This document shows, piece by piece, positions 8,842 through 15,686 of a DNA stretch of 30,110 nt. Both the position numbers and the translations under genes were made by a program. Origin of the DNA: Fen-1308 sp035319185 (lineage in GTDB: Bacteria; Nitrospirota; Thermodesulfovibrionia; Thermodesulfovibrionales; Dissulfurispiraceae); the NCBI GenBank assembly GCA_035319185.1, contig DATHDF010000025.1, forward strand, positions 1 to 30,110, in the 5' to 3' direction. The notes beneath the pieces were generated by a model that was not told where the DNA came from, did not search any database, and saw only the letters and a list, made by a program, of their open reading frames with translations. Each line of letters starts with the position of its first letter. Within the stretch, counting starts at the first letter, position 1.

Positions 8842-8916
8842 GCGGGCGTAACTCAGTGGTAGAGTGCTAGCTTCCCAAGCTGGAAGTCGCGGGTTCGAAT
8901 CCCGTCGCCCGCTCCA
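8842..8916 (+). tRNA. tRNA-Gly (anticodon CCC)
   Basis: A full cloverleaf can be drawn. The acceptor stem GCGGGCG (8842-8848) pairs with CGCCCGC (8906-8912). D arm is ACTC...GAGT. The anticodon stem CTAGC/GCTGG holds loop TTCCCAA (8872-8878), with CCC at 8874-8876. The T arm loop is TTCGAAT (8894-8900). The discriminator base is T and CCA is encoded (8914-8916). It would read GGG glycine codons. It lies 34 bases after ilvD; no promoter of its own is obvious. Confidence 0.97.
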
Positions 8917-8974
8917 ATGCGATACATATTTATTGGACAAGTTACAACTGGTGTTTCGTGATCCACCGCCTTCT

Positions 8975-8997
8975 TTAAACAAGTATTAGTTGTTTAA
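8975..8997. repeat. AT-rich inverted repeat next to a promoter
   Basis: TTAAACAA (8975-8982) and TTGTTTAA (8990-8997) are perfect 8-bp arms around a 7-base spacer. The repeat ends four bases before the TTGACG -35 hexamer of the promoter at 9002. It could be an operator for a dimeric regulator, or a weak terminator hairpin for the tRNA transcript; there is no T-tract behind it, which favours the first. Confidence 0.5.
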
Positions 8998-9001
8998 TCT
9001 C

Positions 9002-9030
9002 TTGACGAGGTGTATGTTTGGCTTTATAAT
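9002..9030 (+). promoter_or_regulatory. Near-consensus sigma-70 promoter
   Basis: TTGACG (9002-9007) and TATAAT (9025-9030) are separated by exactly 17 bases. Transcription would begin near 9037, giving a leader of about 105 bases before the YidB-like gene at 9142. This is the best housekeeping-type promoter in the window. Confidence 0.72.
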
Positions 9031-9141
9031 CTAGCGGAAGGCTTCGATGCCTGCGGACAACCAACAGGTCTCTCAGGTTAGATGTGCGAATGCCAAAACT
9101 AAGCGGCAATTTGCCGGACATATGCTGAAAGGAGAAATGAT

Positions 9142-9552
9142 ATGGGTCTTTTTGATGAAATCGCGGGCAAGGTTCTGGGCGCTATCGGAGGCGGAGCGGG
9201 AAGTGAACACGCCGGCCTCGTGGACGAAATTATGGGCATGGTCTCCAACAAGGAATCGGGCGGACTGGCGGGGCTGTTGAGCTCGTTTAAGGACAAGGGG
9301 TTGGGGGACCTTATGCAGTCCTGGATCGGGACCGGGCAAAACCTGCCGATATCGCCCGACCAAATACAGCAAGGGCTCGGTATGGAACAGATTCAGCAGA
9401 TTGCCCAGAAGATCGGGGTATCTCCCGAAATTGCAAAATCAAAGTTGGCGGAATTCCTGCCGGCGATTATCGATAAGCTGACACCGGATGGTAAATTGCC
9501 GGAGGGCGGTCTGCTCAGTAAAGCTCTGGATGCACTTAAATCACAGCAATAA
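9142..9552 (+). CDS. YidB-like DUF937 protein
   Basis: A 136-residue protein starting MGLFDEIAGKVLGAIGGG, with a Gly-rich helical N-terminus and a C-terminal helical domain (LPISPDQIQQGLGMEQIQQI, then PEIAKSKLAEFLPAIIDKLTPDG) that is the DUF937/YidB fold. The ending GGLLSKALDALKSQQ is also typical. AAAGGAG sits eight bases before the ATG. Cytosolic; no signal peptide or membrane helix. Function of the family is unknown. It has its own strong promoter and no obvious operon partner, since the next gene has its own ribosome site and a 66-base gap. Confidence 0.78.
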   Translation: MGLFDEIAGKVLGAIGGGAGSEHAGLVDEIMGMVSNKESGGLAGLLSSFKDKGLGDLMQSWIGTGQNLPISPDQIQQGLGMEQIQQIAQKIGVSPEIAKSKLAEFLPAIIDKLTPDGKLPEGGLLSKALDALKSQQ

Positions 9553-9618
9553 AGCCTTAGCGGATCGCATGCGTCTAGGCTCTGTTATTGTCGCTAAACT
9601 AATGTGAAGGGGGCTATT

Positions 9619-10272
9619 ATGAAAAGCGTTGCGGGAAGGGTGTTCAGGGGTTTGTTTGTATTTTTGGCAGTTGTATCTTTAGCGCTCACTTTCAGTATGC
9701 AGGCGTCTGCAAAGGACGACAAAGCGGCGGTCGACCTTAACACGGCGTCGCAGCAGCAGCTTGAAGACTTGAAAGGGGTCGGCGTTGCAACCGCAAAAAA
9801 GATCATCGCTAATCGTCCGTACAAATCGGTGGATGAGCTTTCAAAGGCTGGTTTGTCGGCTAAAAAAATAGCTGATCTGAAGCCGTTCGTCACTGTAGGG
9901 ACTGCAATGCCGTCAGCCAAACCGTCAAAAGCGGAGGCTACTCCTGCTCAGCCGGCGGCAGCTGCAGCCAAGCCTGCTGTAAAGCCGGCGCCTGCAGTAG
10001 CTCCATCCAAGCCGGATACTAAGGCGGCCCCTGTAGCGGCCGGCAAGTCTGCGGCTGAAAAGAAATCGACTTCAACACTCGCTCCGGGTGAAAAAGTAAA
10101 TATTAACACTGCTACGAAAGAAAAGATCGAAGCCCTTCCTGGAATAGGCCCTGCCAAGGCCCAGGCTGTAATTGACGGCAGGCCATACAATTTGCCCGAA
10201 GACATCATGAAGGTGAAGGGGATCAAGCAGGGAACTTTCAACAAGATAAAGGATCAGATAATCGTTAAGTAA
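9619..10272 (+). CDS. Secreted protein with two ComEA-like helix-hairpin-helix domains
   Basis: The start at 9619 follows GAAGGGGG by five bases and gives a clean signal peptide (residues 1-31, ending MQASA before KDDK). The mature protein has a first helix-hairpin-helix domain at about 37-92 (VDLNTASQQQLEDLKGVGVA), an Ala/Pro/Lys-rich linker at about 97-155, and a second at about 160-215 (VNINTATKEKIEALPGIGPA). ComEA-type domains bind double-stranded DNA without sequence preference; in competence proteins they act in the periplasm. Neighbouring genes do not include comEC, so a role in DNA uptake is only a possibility. Total length is 217 residues, against about 90-120 for single-domain relatives. 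Confidence 0.85.
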   Translation: MKSVAGRVFRGLFVFLAVVSLALTFSMQASAKDDKAAVDLNTASQQQLEDLKGVGVATAKKIIANRPYKSVDELSKAGLSAKKIADLKPFVTVGTAMPSAKPSKAEATPAQPAAAAAKPAVKPAPAVAPSKPDTKAAPVAAGKSAAEKKSTSTLAPGEKVNINTATKEKIEALPGIGPAKAQAVIDGRPYNLPEDIMKVKGIKQGTFNKIKDQIIVK

Positions 10273-10277
10273 TGGTT

Positions 10278-10313
10278 GCGGGACATGCGTCTATATCCGG
10301 CTGCATGTCCCGC
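10278..10313 (+). repeat. 11-bp perfect inverted repeat after the HhH gene
   Basis: GCGGGACATGC (10278-10288) and GCATGTCCCGC (10303-10313) are exact reverse complements with a 14-base loop. In RNA this is a very stable hairpin starting six bases after the stop codon. No T-run follows on either strand, so it is not a standard intrinsic terminator. It may block 3' exonucleases or mark a processing site between the two genes. Confidence 0.6.
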
Positions 10314-10403
10314 CATCAAAAGTGAAATTTGCTTTACGGACCGACATGGATATCCTTAAATAAAGGGCGGTCAGCGGTTGATCTTTATAAGAGGAGAGCT
10401 TTC

Positions 10404-10676
10404 ATGAAGACCAGCTTTATAATAATATGGTTTTTATCCGTGACATTGGCTTTTGTTGTCGGATATACACATGGCGTCGGAGAGCGGTATGAGGCAGTGG
10501 AGCGGGCAGTGCTGTTCGATTATGGCCAGCAGCTGAAACAGGCGATTAAGGACGGCATTCCATTCAAGCTAAAAGGGTCGGATGTTACTTTAATGCCGCG
10601 AAACAACAGTCAAATGGAAGCCTCGGCCGCCGGTTTGAAGACGTATGTCAACCAGGTCAGGCAGGCGAGCGAATGA
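10404..10676 (+). CDS. Small single-pass membrane or secreted protein, unknown
   Basis: I do not recognise this family. The start at 10404 follows GAGGAG by seven bases. The 90-residue product begins with MKTSFIIIWFLSVTLAFVVG, one hydrophobic helix that may be an uncleaved anchor or a signal peptide. A charged helical region follows (ERYEAVERAVLFDYGQQLKQ) and a short C-terminal part with KLKGSDVTLMPR. It sits between the secreted DNA-binding protein and a Cys-containing protein; no shared function can be inferred. Confidence 0.6.
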   Translation: MKTSFIIIWFLSVTLAFVVGYTHGVGERYEAVERAVLFDYGQQLKQAIKDGIPFKLKGSDVTLMPRNNSQMEASAAGLKTYVNQVRQASE

Positions 10677-10737
10677 TTATTTTTACGTTTTTCGGAGTTT
10701 CTGCAATACGCAAGTATGTACGGGCCGTTCCCCAGCT

Positions 10738-10766
10738 TTAACCGGTCACGTCCAATCTACTATACT
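10738..10766 (+). promoter_or_regulatory. Possible sigma-70 promoter
   Basis: TTAACC (10738-10743) and TATACT (10761-10766) are 17 bases apart. Transcription would start near 10773, shortly before the gene starting at 10802. The -35 is weak (four of six). Confidence 0.35.
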
Positions 10767-10801
10767 AATACGAACATTTCCAGATGAGAGGTATATTCAG
10801 G

Positions 10802-11461
10802 ATGTCCGGTGCTGGCACTTTTTCACTTTTGGCAGTTCTGCACGAACTTAATGACAGGGAGTTCAGGCGCAGGCTGGCCATGTTTACTGAGGAACTGAAG
10901 TATTATGTAATCCTTGCCGGAGGCATTGTCGGAGCCGAGCTGTCGAAACGAGTGAAGGAAACCCCGGAGGCGGTTGTGCGGGACGGGGGCGCTTTTGTAA
11001 TGGATATGATGAGCATATCCGCGCCGCGGGCCGACGATGTGTTCAGGGGCGTTCTTGAAACGACGCTGATCGAAACACTTAAGTACGAGATGAGGTTTTC
11101 CTGCATGAACTGTCGCCGGTTCAATGAGTGCATAGGCCTTGACAATCTAGGCGTGGGTGCCCTTTTCGAAAGGCGCGTACTCGGCGATGAAACGCCGGAG
11201 CTCAGGAATGATATTGCAGCGCAGGTTTCTGAAGCGCTGTCCCGTACGCCTTATCTTGATGACGAGGACGCGGAGAAAAAGTGCAGCAACTTTGCCCATC
11301 AGTATGCAGCTGCCGCCCTGGGAGAGGTTTTTGCCAGATATTCGGAGATCGCAGCGGCACTTCAAAAGGAATACGGCATCGATTATAGCTCCGTGCTTCA
11401 GCAAATGGTTAAGATCAATATGGATTTCTGCCGGAAGAGCGACGAGCAGGACAATCGTTGA
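10802..11461 (+). CDS. Unrecognised soluble protein with a Cys cluster
   Basis: No family recognised. From the start at 10802 (GAGAGG ten bases upstream; an in-frame ATG at 10784 is an alternative) the product is 219 residues, mainly helical and without membrane segments. It has a central Cys cluster, C101-x2-C104-x5-C110 (SCMNCRRFNECIGLDNLGVG), and further cysteines at 161 and 210. The spacing suggests a metal or iron-sulfur site, with Cys161 a candidate fourth ligand, though this is inference. The N-terminal half is rich in charged helices (RRLAMFTEELKYYV) and a Gly-rich turn (ILAGGIVGAELSKR). A promoter lies just upstream and a 265-base gap follows, so it may be a single-gene unit. Confidence 0.7.
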   Translation: MSGAGTFSLLAVLHELNDREFRRRLAMFTEELKYYVILAGGIVGAELSKRVKETPEAVVRDGGAFVMDMMSISAPRADDVFRGVLETTLIETLKYEMRFSCMNCRRFNECIGLDNLGVGALFERRVLGDETPELRNDIAAQVSEALSRTPYLDDEDAEKKCSNFAHQYAAAALGEVFARYSEIAAALQKEYGIDYSSVLQQMVKINMDFCRKSDEQDNR

Positions 11462-11622
11462 TCGGTTGACAACATCGCGCCTAAGTTAACAATCCCTACA
11501 AGTACATTTCTCATGTTGCTTTCCTGTTGCAGGACTAATAATCAAAAGAACAATATCGGCAATCCTGATTCGATCAAATATTATCATTGACGGTCGAGGG
11601 ACGCAGGCATGGCAGGGCAGCT

Positions 11623-11651
11623 TTGAACAGCATGCCTTGGTAGTGTACAAT
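11623..11651 (+). promoter_or_regulatory. Candidate promoter for the RNase E/G gene
   Basis: TTGAAC (11623-11628) and TACAAT (11646-11651) with a 17-base spacer. Transcription would start near 11658 and leave a leader of about 70 bases containing the hairpin at 11675-11691. It is the best candidate in the 265-base gap before the gene. Confidence 0.45.
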
Positions 11652-11674
11652 GTAAGCTGTAAATAATGCTGTTC

Positions 11675-11691
11675 CCCGCAAAGCTTGCGGG
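11675..11691 (+). other. Leader hairpin upstream of the RNase E/G gene
   Basis: CCCGCAA (11675-11681) pairs perfectly with TTGCGGG (11685-11691) around a 3-base loop AGC. It lies in the predicted 5' leader, 35 bases before the start codon. In E. coli, RNase E controls its own mRNA through 5' leader hairpins. Whether this one does so is a guess. Confidence 0.4.
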
Positions 11692-11726
11692 TATGTACAG
11701 AAAAAGGCGGAATACAAAGAGATAAA

Positions 11727-13598
11727 ATGAACGAACAGAACGAGCCAAGTCCTGATACGGGGACTGAAAACACGGAAACGGGCCAGCCGGCAGCTGCTGG
11801 AACGGAACATGCCAGAACTAAACCGAGGCGGCGCAGGCCCAGACATCGCAGGAGCAGGCGCGATAAGACGGAGCAGCAACCTCAGGTTGCAGGAGTTATT
11901 CCTGAAGGCGATAATCCCTCTGCTCAGTCTCAGCAGTCGTTAACGGTAGAACACGCGGAAACACTGCCGTCGCCTGAAGTCTCCGCTGTAAACGGCGGGG
12001 AGGAGTCGGTCCCGACAGGAAAGGGAAAGTCGAGGCGTCGCCGCAGGAGGCCGCGCAAAGGCAAGCGTGCCGATGGTCAGGAGCCTGGCGAGGCAGAGGC
12101 GGGAGCAGAAAGGAAACAGAAAGACCGCACACGGCGCATCTTGATCAACGCCAGATATCCAGACGAAAAAAGGGTTGCCATTATCGAGGGCGACGAGCTG
12201 AACGATTTTTATGTCGAAGTCGCTTCACGCGAGCATTTGAAGGGAAATATTTATAAAGGCACGGTAACTTCTTTGATGCCTGGCCTGCAGGCAGCCTTTG
12301 TGGATTTCGGACACAAAAAGCACGGCTTTCTTCAGTATCGCGAGGTTATGCCGGAACTGATGCAGTCGAAAGAAGAGCCGCAGGAAGGAAAGCAGGCACA
12401 AAAAGGGCTGGTGAAGGGGCAGGAGATTTTGGTGCAGGTTGAAAAGGACGAGTACGGCACCAAGGGGGCCAGTCTTACCACATACATCTCTATTGCGGGC
12501 CGGTATATTGTCATGATGCCGGGCCAGAAACGGATAGGCATATCAAGAAAGATAGAGTGCCGAGAGGACAGGGACCGCCTGAAGGAAACGTTTAATGCCC
12601 TTAAACTGCCGAAAGACACAGGGTTTATTCTCAGGACCGCTTGCGGCGATTCCATGGACAAGGAGCTTGGCCTGGACCTCAAATACCTGACTAAAATGTG
12701 GGAGCGTATAAAAGCGGATGCCGCAAAGGCCTCTGCGCCTGCCCTTATATACAAGGAACAGGACATAGCAATGAGGACGGTGCGCGACTATCTCACTTCT
12801 GATGTGGCCGAGGTGTTGATTGATGACGCCCCGACTTATACAGCTACCAAGGCTTTTTTACGCAGAATAATGCCGTGGCGGAAGGTGAACGTCGTCAACT
12901 ATAAAGACAAAAAACCTCTCTTCGGTCTTTACAATTTGGAGGCTCAAATAGCGAGCCTCTCTCACCGCGAGGTGCGGTTGCCGTCAAAGGGCTATTTGGT
13001 ATTTGACAGGACCGAGGCCCTCACTGCCATCGATGTCAATTCGGGCAGGAGCCGCAAGGAAGAGAATATCGAGTCCACTGCGCTGACCACCAATCTTGAA
13101 GCAGCTGACGAGATTGCGCGCCAGCTGAGGCTCCGGGACATCGGCGGACTTGTAGTTGTCGACTTCATCGACATGGAGTCCAGCAAGAACCGCAGGCTGG
13201 TGGAGACTCGTATTCATGAGACGCTCAGTTCGGACAAGGCCAACACCGAGATTGCCGGGCTGTCTAAATTCTGTATGCTGGAAATGTCGCGCGAACGCAT
13301 ACGGCCTGCCTATTCCGAGACCATTTCACGCAAGTGCCCTCTCTGTGACGGCAGAGGTGCTGTGCATTCCGATGATTTTGTAGCCTTGGGCGCTGTGCGT
13401 GAAATACATGAGCTGGCGGCAACCGGCGAGTGGTCTGAGATCGTTTGCAGCATGTCCGTCAAGAGCGCCAATATTCTGCTTAATGCCCGACGGCGTGAGC
13501 TGGCCATGCTTGAGAAGGAATATGACATTAGCATAACGGTAGAAGCTGACCCGTCCGTACCTGCCGGGAGGTACGAGATAGTAAAGAAGCCGAAATAG
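11727..13598 (+). CDS. rng: Ribonuclease E/G family endoribonuclease
   Basis: RNase E/G enzymes cut single-stranded RNA in mRNA decay and rRNA/tRNA maturation. From the start at 11727 the protein has 623 residues. It opens with about 130 low-complexity residues holding two Arg-rich blocks (about 33-46 and 102-114). The conserved catalytic part begins at RTRRILINARYPDEKRVAII, with an S1 domain (GNIYKGTVTSLMPGLQAAFV near 173). The DNase I-like subdomain carries the metal-binding aspartates in ALTAIDVNSGR (D436) and VVVDFIDM (D479), then the zinc-link CPLC (537-540). A short C-terminal domain ends in IVKKPK. With a catalytic core but no long C-terminal scaffold it is closer to RNase G, but the long basic N-terminal extension is not found in E. 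coli RNase G. A candidate promoter and a leader hairpin precede it. Confidence 0.94.
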   Translation: MNEQNEPSPDTGTENTETGQPAAAGTEHARTKPRRRRPRHRRSRRDKTEQQPQVAGVIPEGDNPSAQSQQSLTVEHAETLPSPEVSAVNGGEESVPTGKGKSRRRRRRPRKGKRADGQEPGEAEAGAERKQKDRTRRILINARYPDEKRVAIIEGDELNDFYVEVASREHLKGNIYKGTVTSLMPGLQAAFVDFGHKKHGFLQYREVMPELMQSKEEPQEGKQAQKGLVKGQEILVQVEKDEYGTKGASLTTYISIAGRYIVMMPGQKRIGISRKIECREDRDRLKETFNALKLPKDTGFILRTACGDSMDKELGLDLKYLTKMWERIKADAAKASAPALIYKEQDIAMRTVRDYLTSDVAEVLIDDAPTYTATKAFLRRIMPWRKVNVVNYKDKKPLFGLYNLEAQIASLSHREVRLPSKGYLVFDRTEALTAIDVNSGRSRKEENIESTALTTNLEAADEIARQLRLRDIGGLVVVDFIDMESSKNRRLVETRIHETLSSDKANTEIAGLSKFCMLEMSRERIRPAYSETISRKCPLCDGRGAVHSDDFVALGAVREIHELAATGEWSEIVCSMSVKSANILLNARRRELAMLEKEYDISITVEADPSVPAGRYEIVKKPK

Positions 13599-13650
13599 CG
13601 CAGAGCGGGAGAATCGAACTCCGCATTAACTGTCCGCTCATGGAGGTTGT

Positions 13651-14181
13651 ATGAGGAAATGCATTATCGCTGCAGTTGCAGTGCCTGTATTACTTTCATT
13701 CGGACTGGTGCTTGAATCCTTCGCGCAAGAGGATGTCGCGTATACATTTCTTTCGGGACCAGCTGGACCGCGGGTCTGCCTGGGCACCTGGCAGCCGTCG
13801 GGCGATCCTGCCTTGCCCGGCAATTGTTACGGCCGGCTGATGGACCTTAACCAGTTCTCTGCATCTTCAGCCAGACTCGGAGCCGAAAGGCTCAGCAGTG
13901 TGATAGACCTCCTCTTTTCCATAGATCAGAGGCTTTCGATTAACAATGAACAGATGCAAAGCCTGCTGCTCGCAGTCGGCAATCTGCAGCGGGCGGCAGA
14001 CAAGCAGGCGTCTCAGAATGGCGGTCTTAATGAGGCGATCAACAGGAGATTTAATGCATTGCCTCAGGAAATACTGGCGAATGACGCATTCAGGCGCGAG
14101 ATCAGCAGGCTCAGGGAAGACATCCTGAAAGACGTGGATGCACGCATATCGGCAAAGACGCCTGCAAGAGGCAGCAGATAA
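13651..14181 (+). CDS. Secreted protein of unknown function with C-terminal coiled coil
   Basis: A 176-residue protein with GGAGG five bases... upstream at 13642-13646. A signal peptide covers residues 1-26 (hydrophobic AAVAVPVLLSFGLVL, then ESFAQ). The mature N-terminal part has two cysteines (PRVCLGTWQP and GNCYGRL) that could form a disulfide. From about residue 65 the sequence is helical with heptad character (LSSVIDLLFSIDQRLS, later REISRLREDILKDVDARI). I recognise no family. It is nine bases upstream of the TAXI gene and may be cotranscribed with it. Confidence 0.68.
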   Translation: MRKCIIAAVAVPVLLSFGLVLESFAQEDVAYTFLSGPAGPRVCLGTWQPSGDPALPGNCYGRLMDLNQFSASSARLGAERLSSVIDLLFSIDQRLSINNEQMQSLLLAVGNLQRAADKQASQNGGLNEAINRRFNALPQEILANDAFRREISRLREDILKDVDARISAKTPARGSR

Positions 14182-14190
14182 TCTCTGCGT

Positions 14191-15537
14191 ATGTTTTCGC
14201 CCGGCAAAGCGCGTTTTCGACAGATTCAGACAACGTTTATGGAGACATTTGGATTAAGCAGGGCTGCCGCGTTTTTGGCAATCCTGCTGATTTTTTCCAT
14301 ATGCATCTTCTCTGCTTACTGGTTTTTTCATTCAGCACCGCCTGACACGATAACATTGACAGCTGGTCCGGAAGGCAGCGTGTTTCAAAGCAATGCTGAT
14401 AAGTATAAGAAGATTCTCGCTCGCAACGGTGTCAAATTGAAAATTCTGCCATCACAGGGTTCGCAAGAAAACCTAAAGCGACTTGCGGACAGATCGGTTC
14501 GTGTAGATATAGGATTTGTCCAAGGCGGTGTTGCTCAAGGACTGAAAACAGAAGGTCTTGTTTCTCTCGGGAGTATTTCATATCAGCCGCTTTTGGTTTT
14601 TTACAGGAGCAGGGAGCCGGTGAGCCTTCTTTCAGGTTTTGCGGGTCAACATATTGCGATTGGGCCTGAAGGAAGCGGGACTCATACGTTAGCCATGACT
14701 CTGCTTGCTGCAAACGGAATCGAGCCCGGCGGCGATACTTTCTTTGTTAATTTGGATTCCGAGGATGCGGTGAGTGCATTGAAAAGTGGCAAGGTCAGTG
14801 CAGTTTTTCTTATGGGTGATTCGGCTTCAGTTCAAACGATACGAACTCTATTAAGAACTGAAGGCATTCAATTGTTCAGTTTCGCCCAAGCTGACGGCTA
14901 CGTGCGCCGTATAAATTATCTGAACAAACTTGAACTTCCTCAAGGTTCGATTGATTTTGGCAGAAACATACCGGCTCATGACATTGCGCTCATTGGGCCT
15001 ACGGTGGAGATAATTGCTAGGCCAGATCTTCATCCTGCGCTTTCAGATCTTCTTATTGAAGCTGCTCAGGAAGTGCATGGCAATGCCGGTCTTTTGAAGC
15101 GCAGGGGCGAATTCCCGGCGCCGATTGAACATGAATTCCCGATCAGCAGCGATGCAGCTAGATACTATAAATCGGGTAAGAGTTTTTTATATCGCTATCT
15201 CCCTTTCTGGATGGCTAGTCTTGTCAACAGGATTCTCGTGGTGTTTGTGCCTGTGGTTGTTTTGCTTATCCCAGGATTAAGGCTCATACCGCTCGTTTTC
15301 AGTTGGCGAATAAAGCTTCGCATTCTACGCTGGTACCGGGCTTTGCTTGTCTTGGAGCAGGATTTGATCTTGGAGATGTCGTCTGAAGTACGGAGAGAGT
15401 TGCTATCAAGACTTGACCGTATAGAAGATGCAGTTAACAAAATGAGGGTACCAGCTTCCTTTGCAGAACAGTTCTATGTTTTAAGGGGACATATAGATTT
15501 TGTTAGGAGCCGTCTCGATCGGTCAAACGGGCATTGA
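14191..15537 (+). CDS. TAXI family TRAP-type solute-binding protein with membrane anchors
   Basis: A 448-residue protein. An N-terminal membrane helix at about 25-47 leads to a periplasmic TAXI domain (TLTAGPEGSVFQSNADKYKK, then SQGSQENLKRLADRSVRVDI and the conserved IAIGPEGSGTHTLA). A second hydrophobic stretch lies at about 339-372 and a charged, partly coiled C-terminus follows (LSRLDRIEDAVNKM). TAXI proteins bind small substrates such as dicarboxylates or glutamate for TRAP transporters. No TRAP permease gene is nearby and the protein is anchored at both ends, so it could act as a sensor or orphan receptor. The start has no clear ribosome site; an ATG sixteen codons later is an alternative. 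Codon use looks somewhat more AT-rich than in neighbouring genes. Confidence 0.85.
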   Translation: MFSPGKARFRQIQTTFMETFGLSRAAAFLAILLIFSICIFSAYWFFHSAPPDTITLTAGPEGSVFQSNADKYKKILARNGVKLKILPSQGSQENLKRLADRSVRVDIGFVQGGVAQGLKTEGLVSLGSISYQPLLVFYRSREPVSLLSGFAGQHIAIGPEGSGTHTLAMTLLAANGIEPGGDTFFVNLDSEDAVSALKSGKVSAVFLMGDSASVQTIRTLLRTEGIQLFSFAQADGYVRRINYLNKLELPQGSIDFGRNIPAHDIALIGPTVEIIARPDLHPALSDLLIEAAQEVHGNAGLLKRRGEFPAPIEHEFPISSDAARYYKSGKSFLYRYLPFWMASLVNRILVVFVPVVVLLIPGLRLIPLVFSWRIKLRILRWYRALLVLEQDLILEMSSEVRRELLSRLDRIEDAVNKMRVPASFAEQFYVLRGHIDFVRSRLDRSNGH

Positions 15538-15560
15538 AGTAACCAGAGAGAAATCAAACT

Positions 15561-15637
15561 ATCTATCTGGGATTGCGCATAGGCTGCTAAATCGCTCTCA
15601 ATGCAGGTTATGCGTCAATCGAGAATAGAATCTATCT
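15561..15637. repeat. 50-nt imperfect hairpin flanked by 8-bp direct repeats
   Basis: Arms 15571-15581 (GATTGCGCATA) and 15609-15620 (TATGCGTCAATC) pair with one bulged T. The stem continues with a G-T pair, a mismatch and CTGC/GCAG (15584-15587 with 15603-15606) around a 15-base loop. ATCTATCT occurs at 15561-15568 and again at 15630-15637, just outside the hairpin. It lies between the TAXI stop codon and the sigma-54 activator gene. Confidence 0.5.
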
Positions 15638-15686
15638 ATTCCAAGAATATGTTGAACTTTTTCTTAAACTATGTCAGAATTATGAC

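Noticed and set aside
13605..13624. Hairpin GCGGGAG/CTCCGC after the RNase gene as a terminator
   Set aside because: Contains a bulge, is short and has no T-run.
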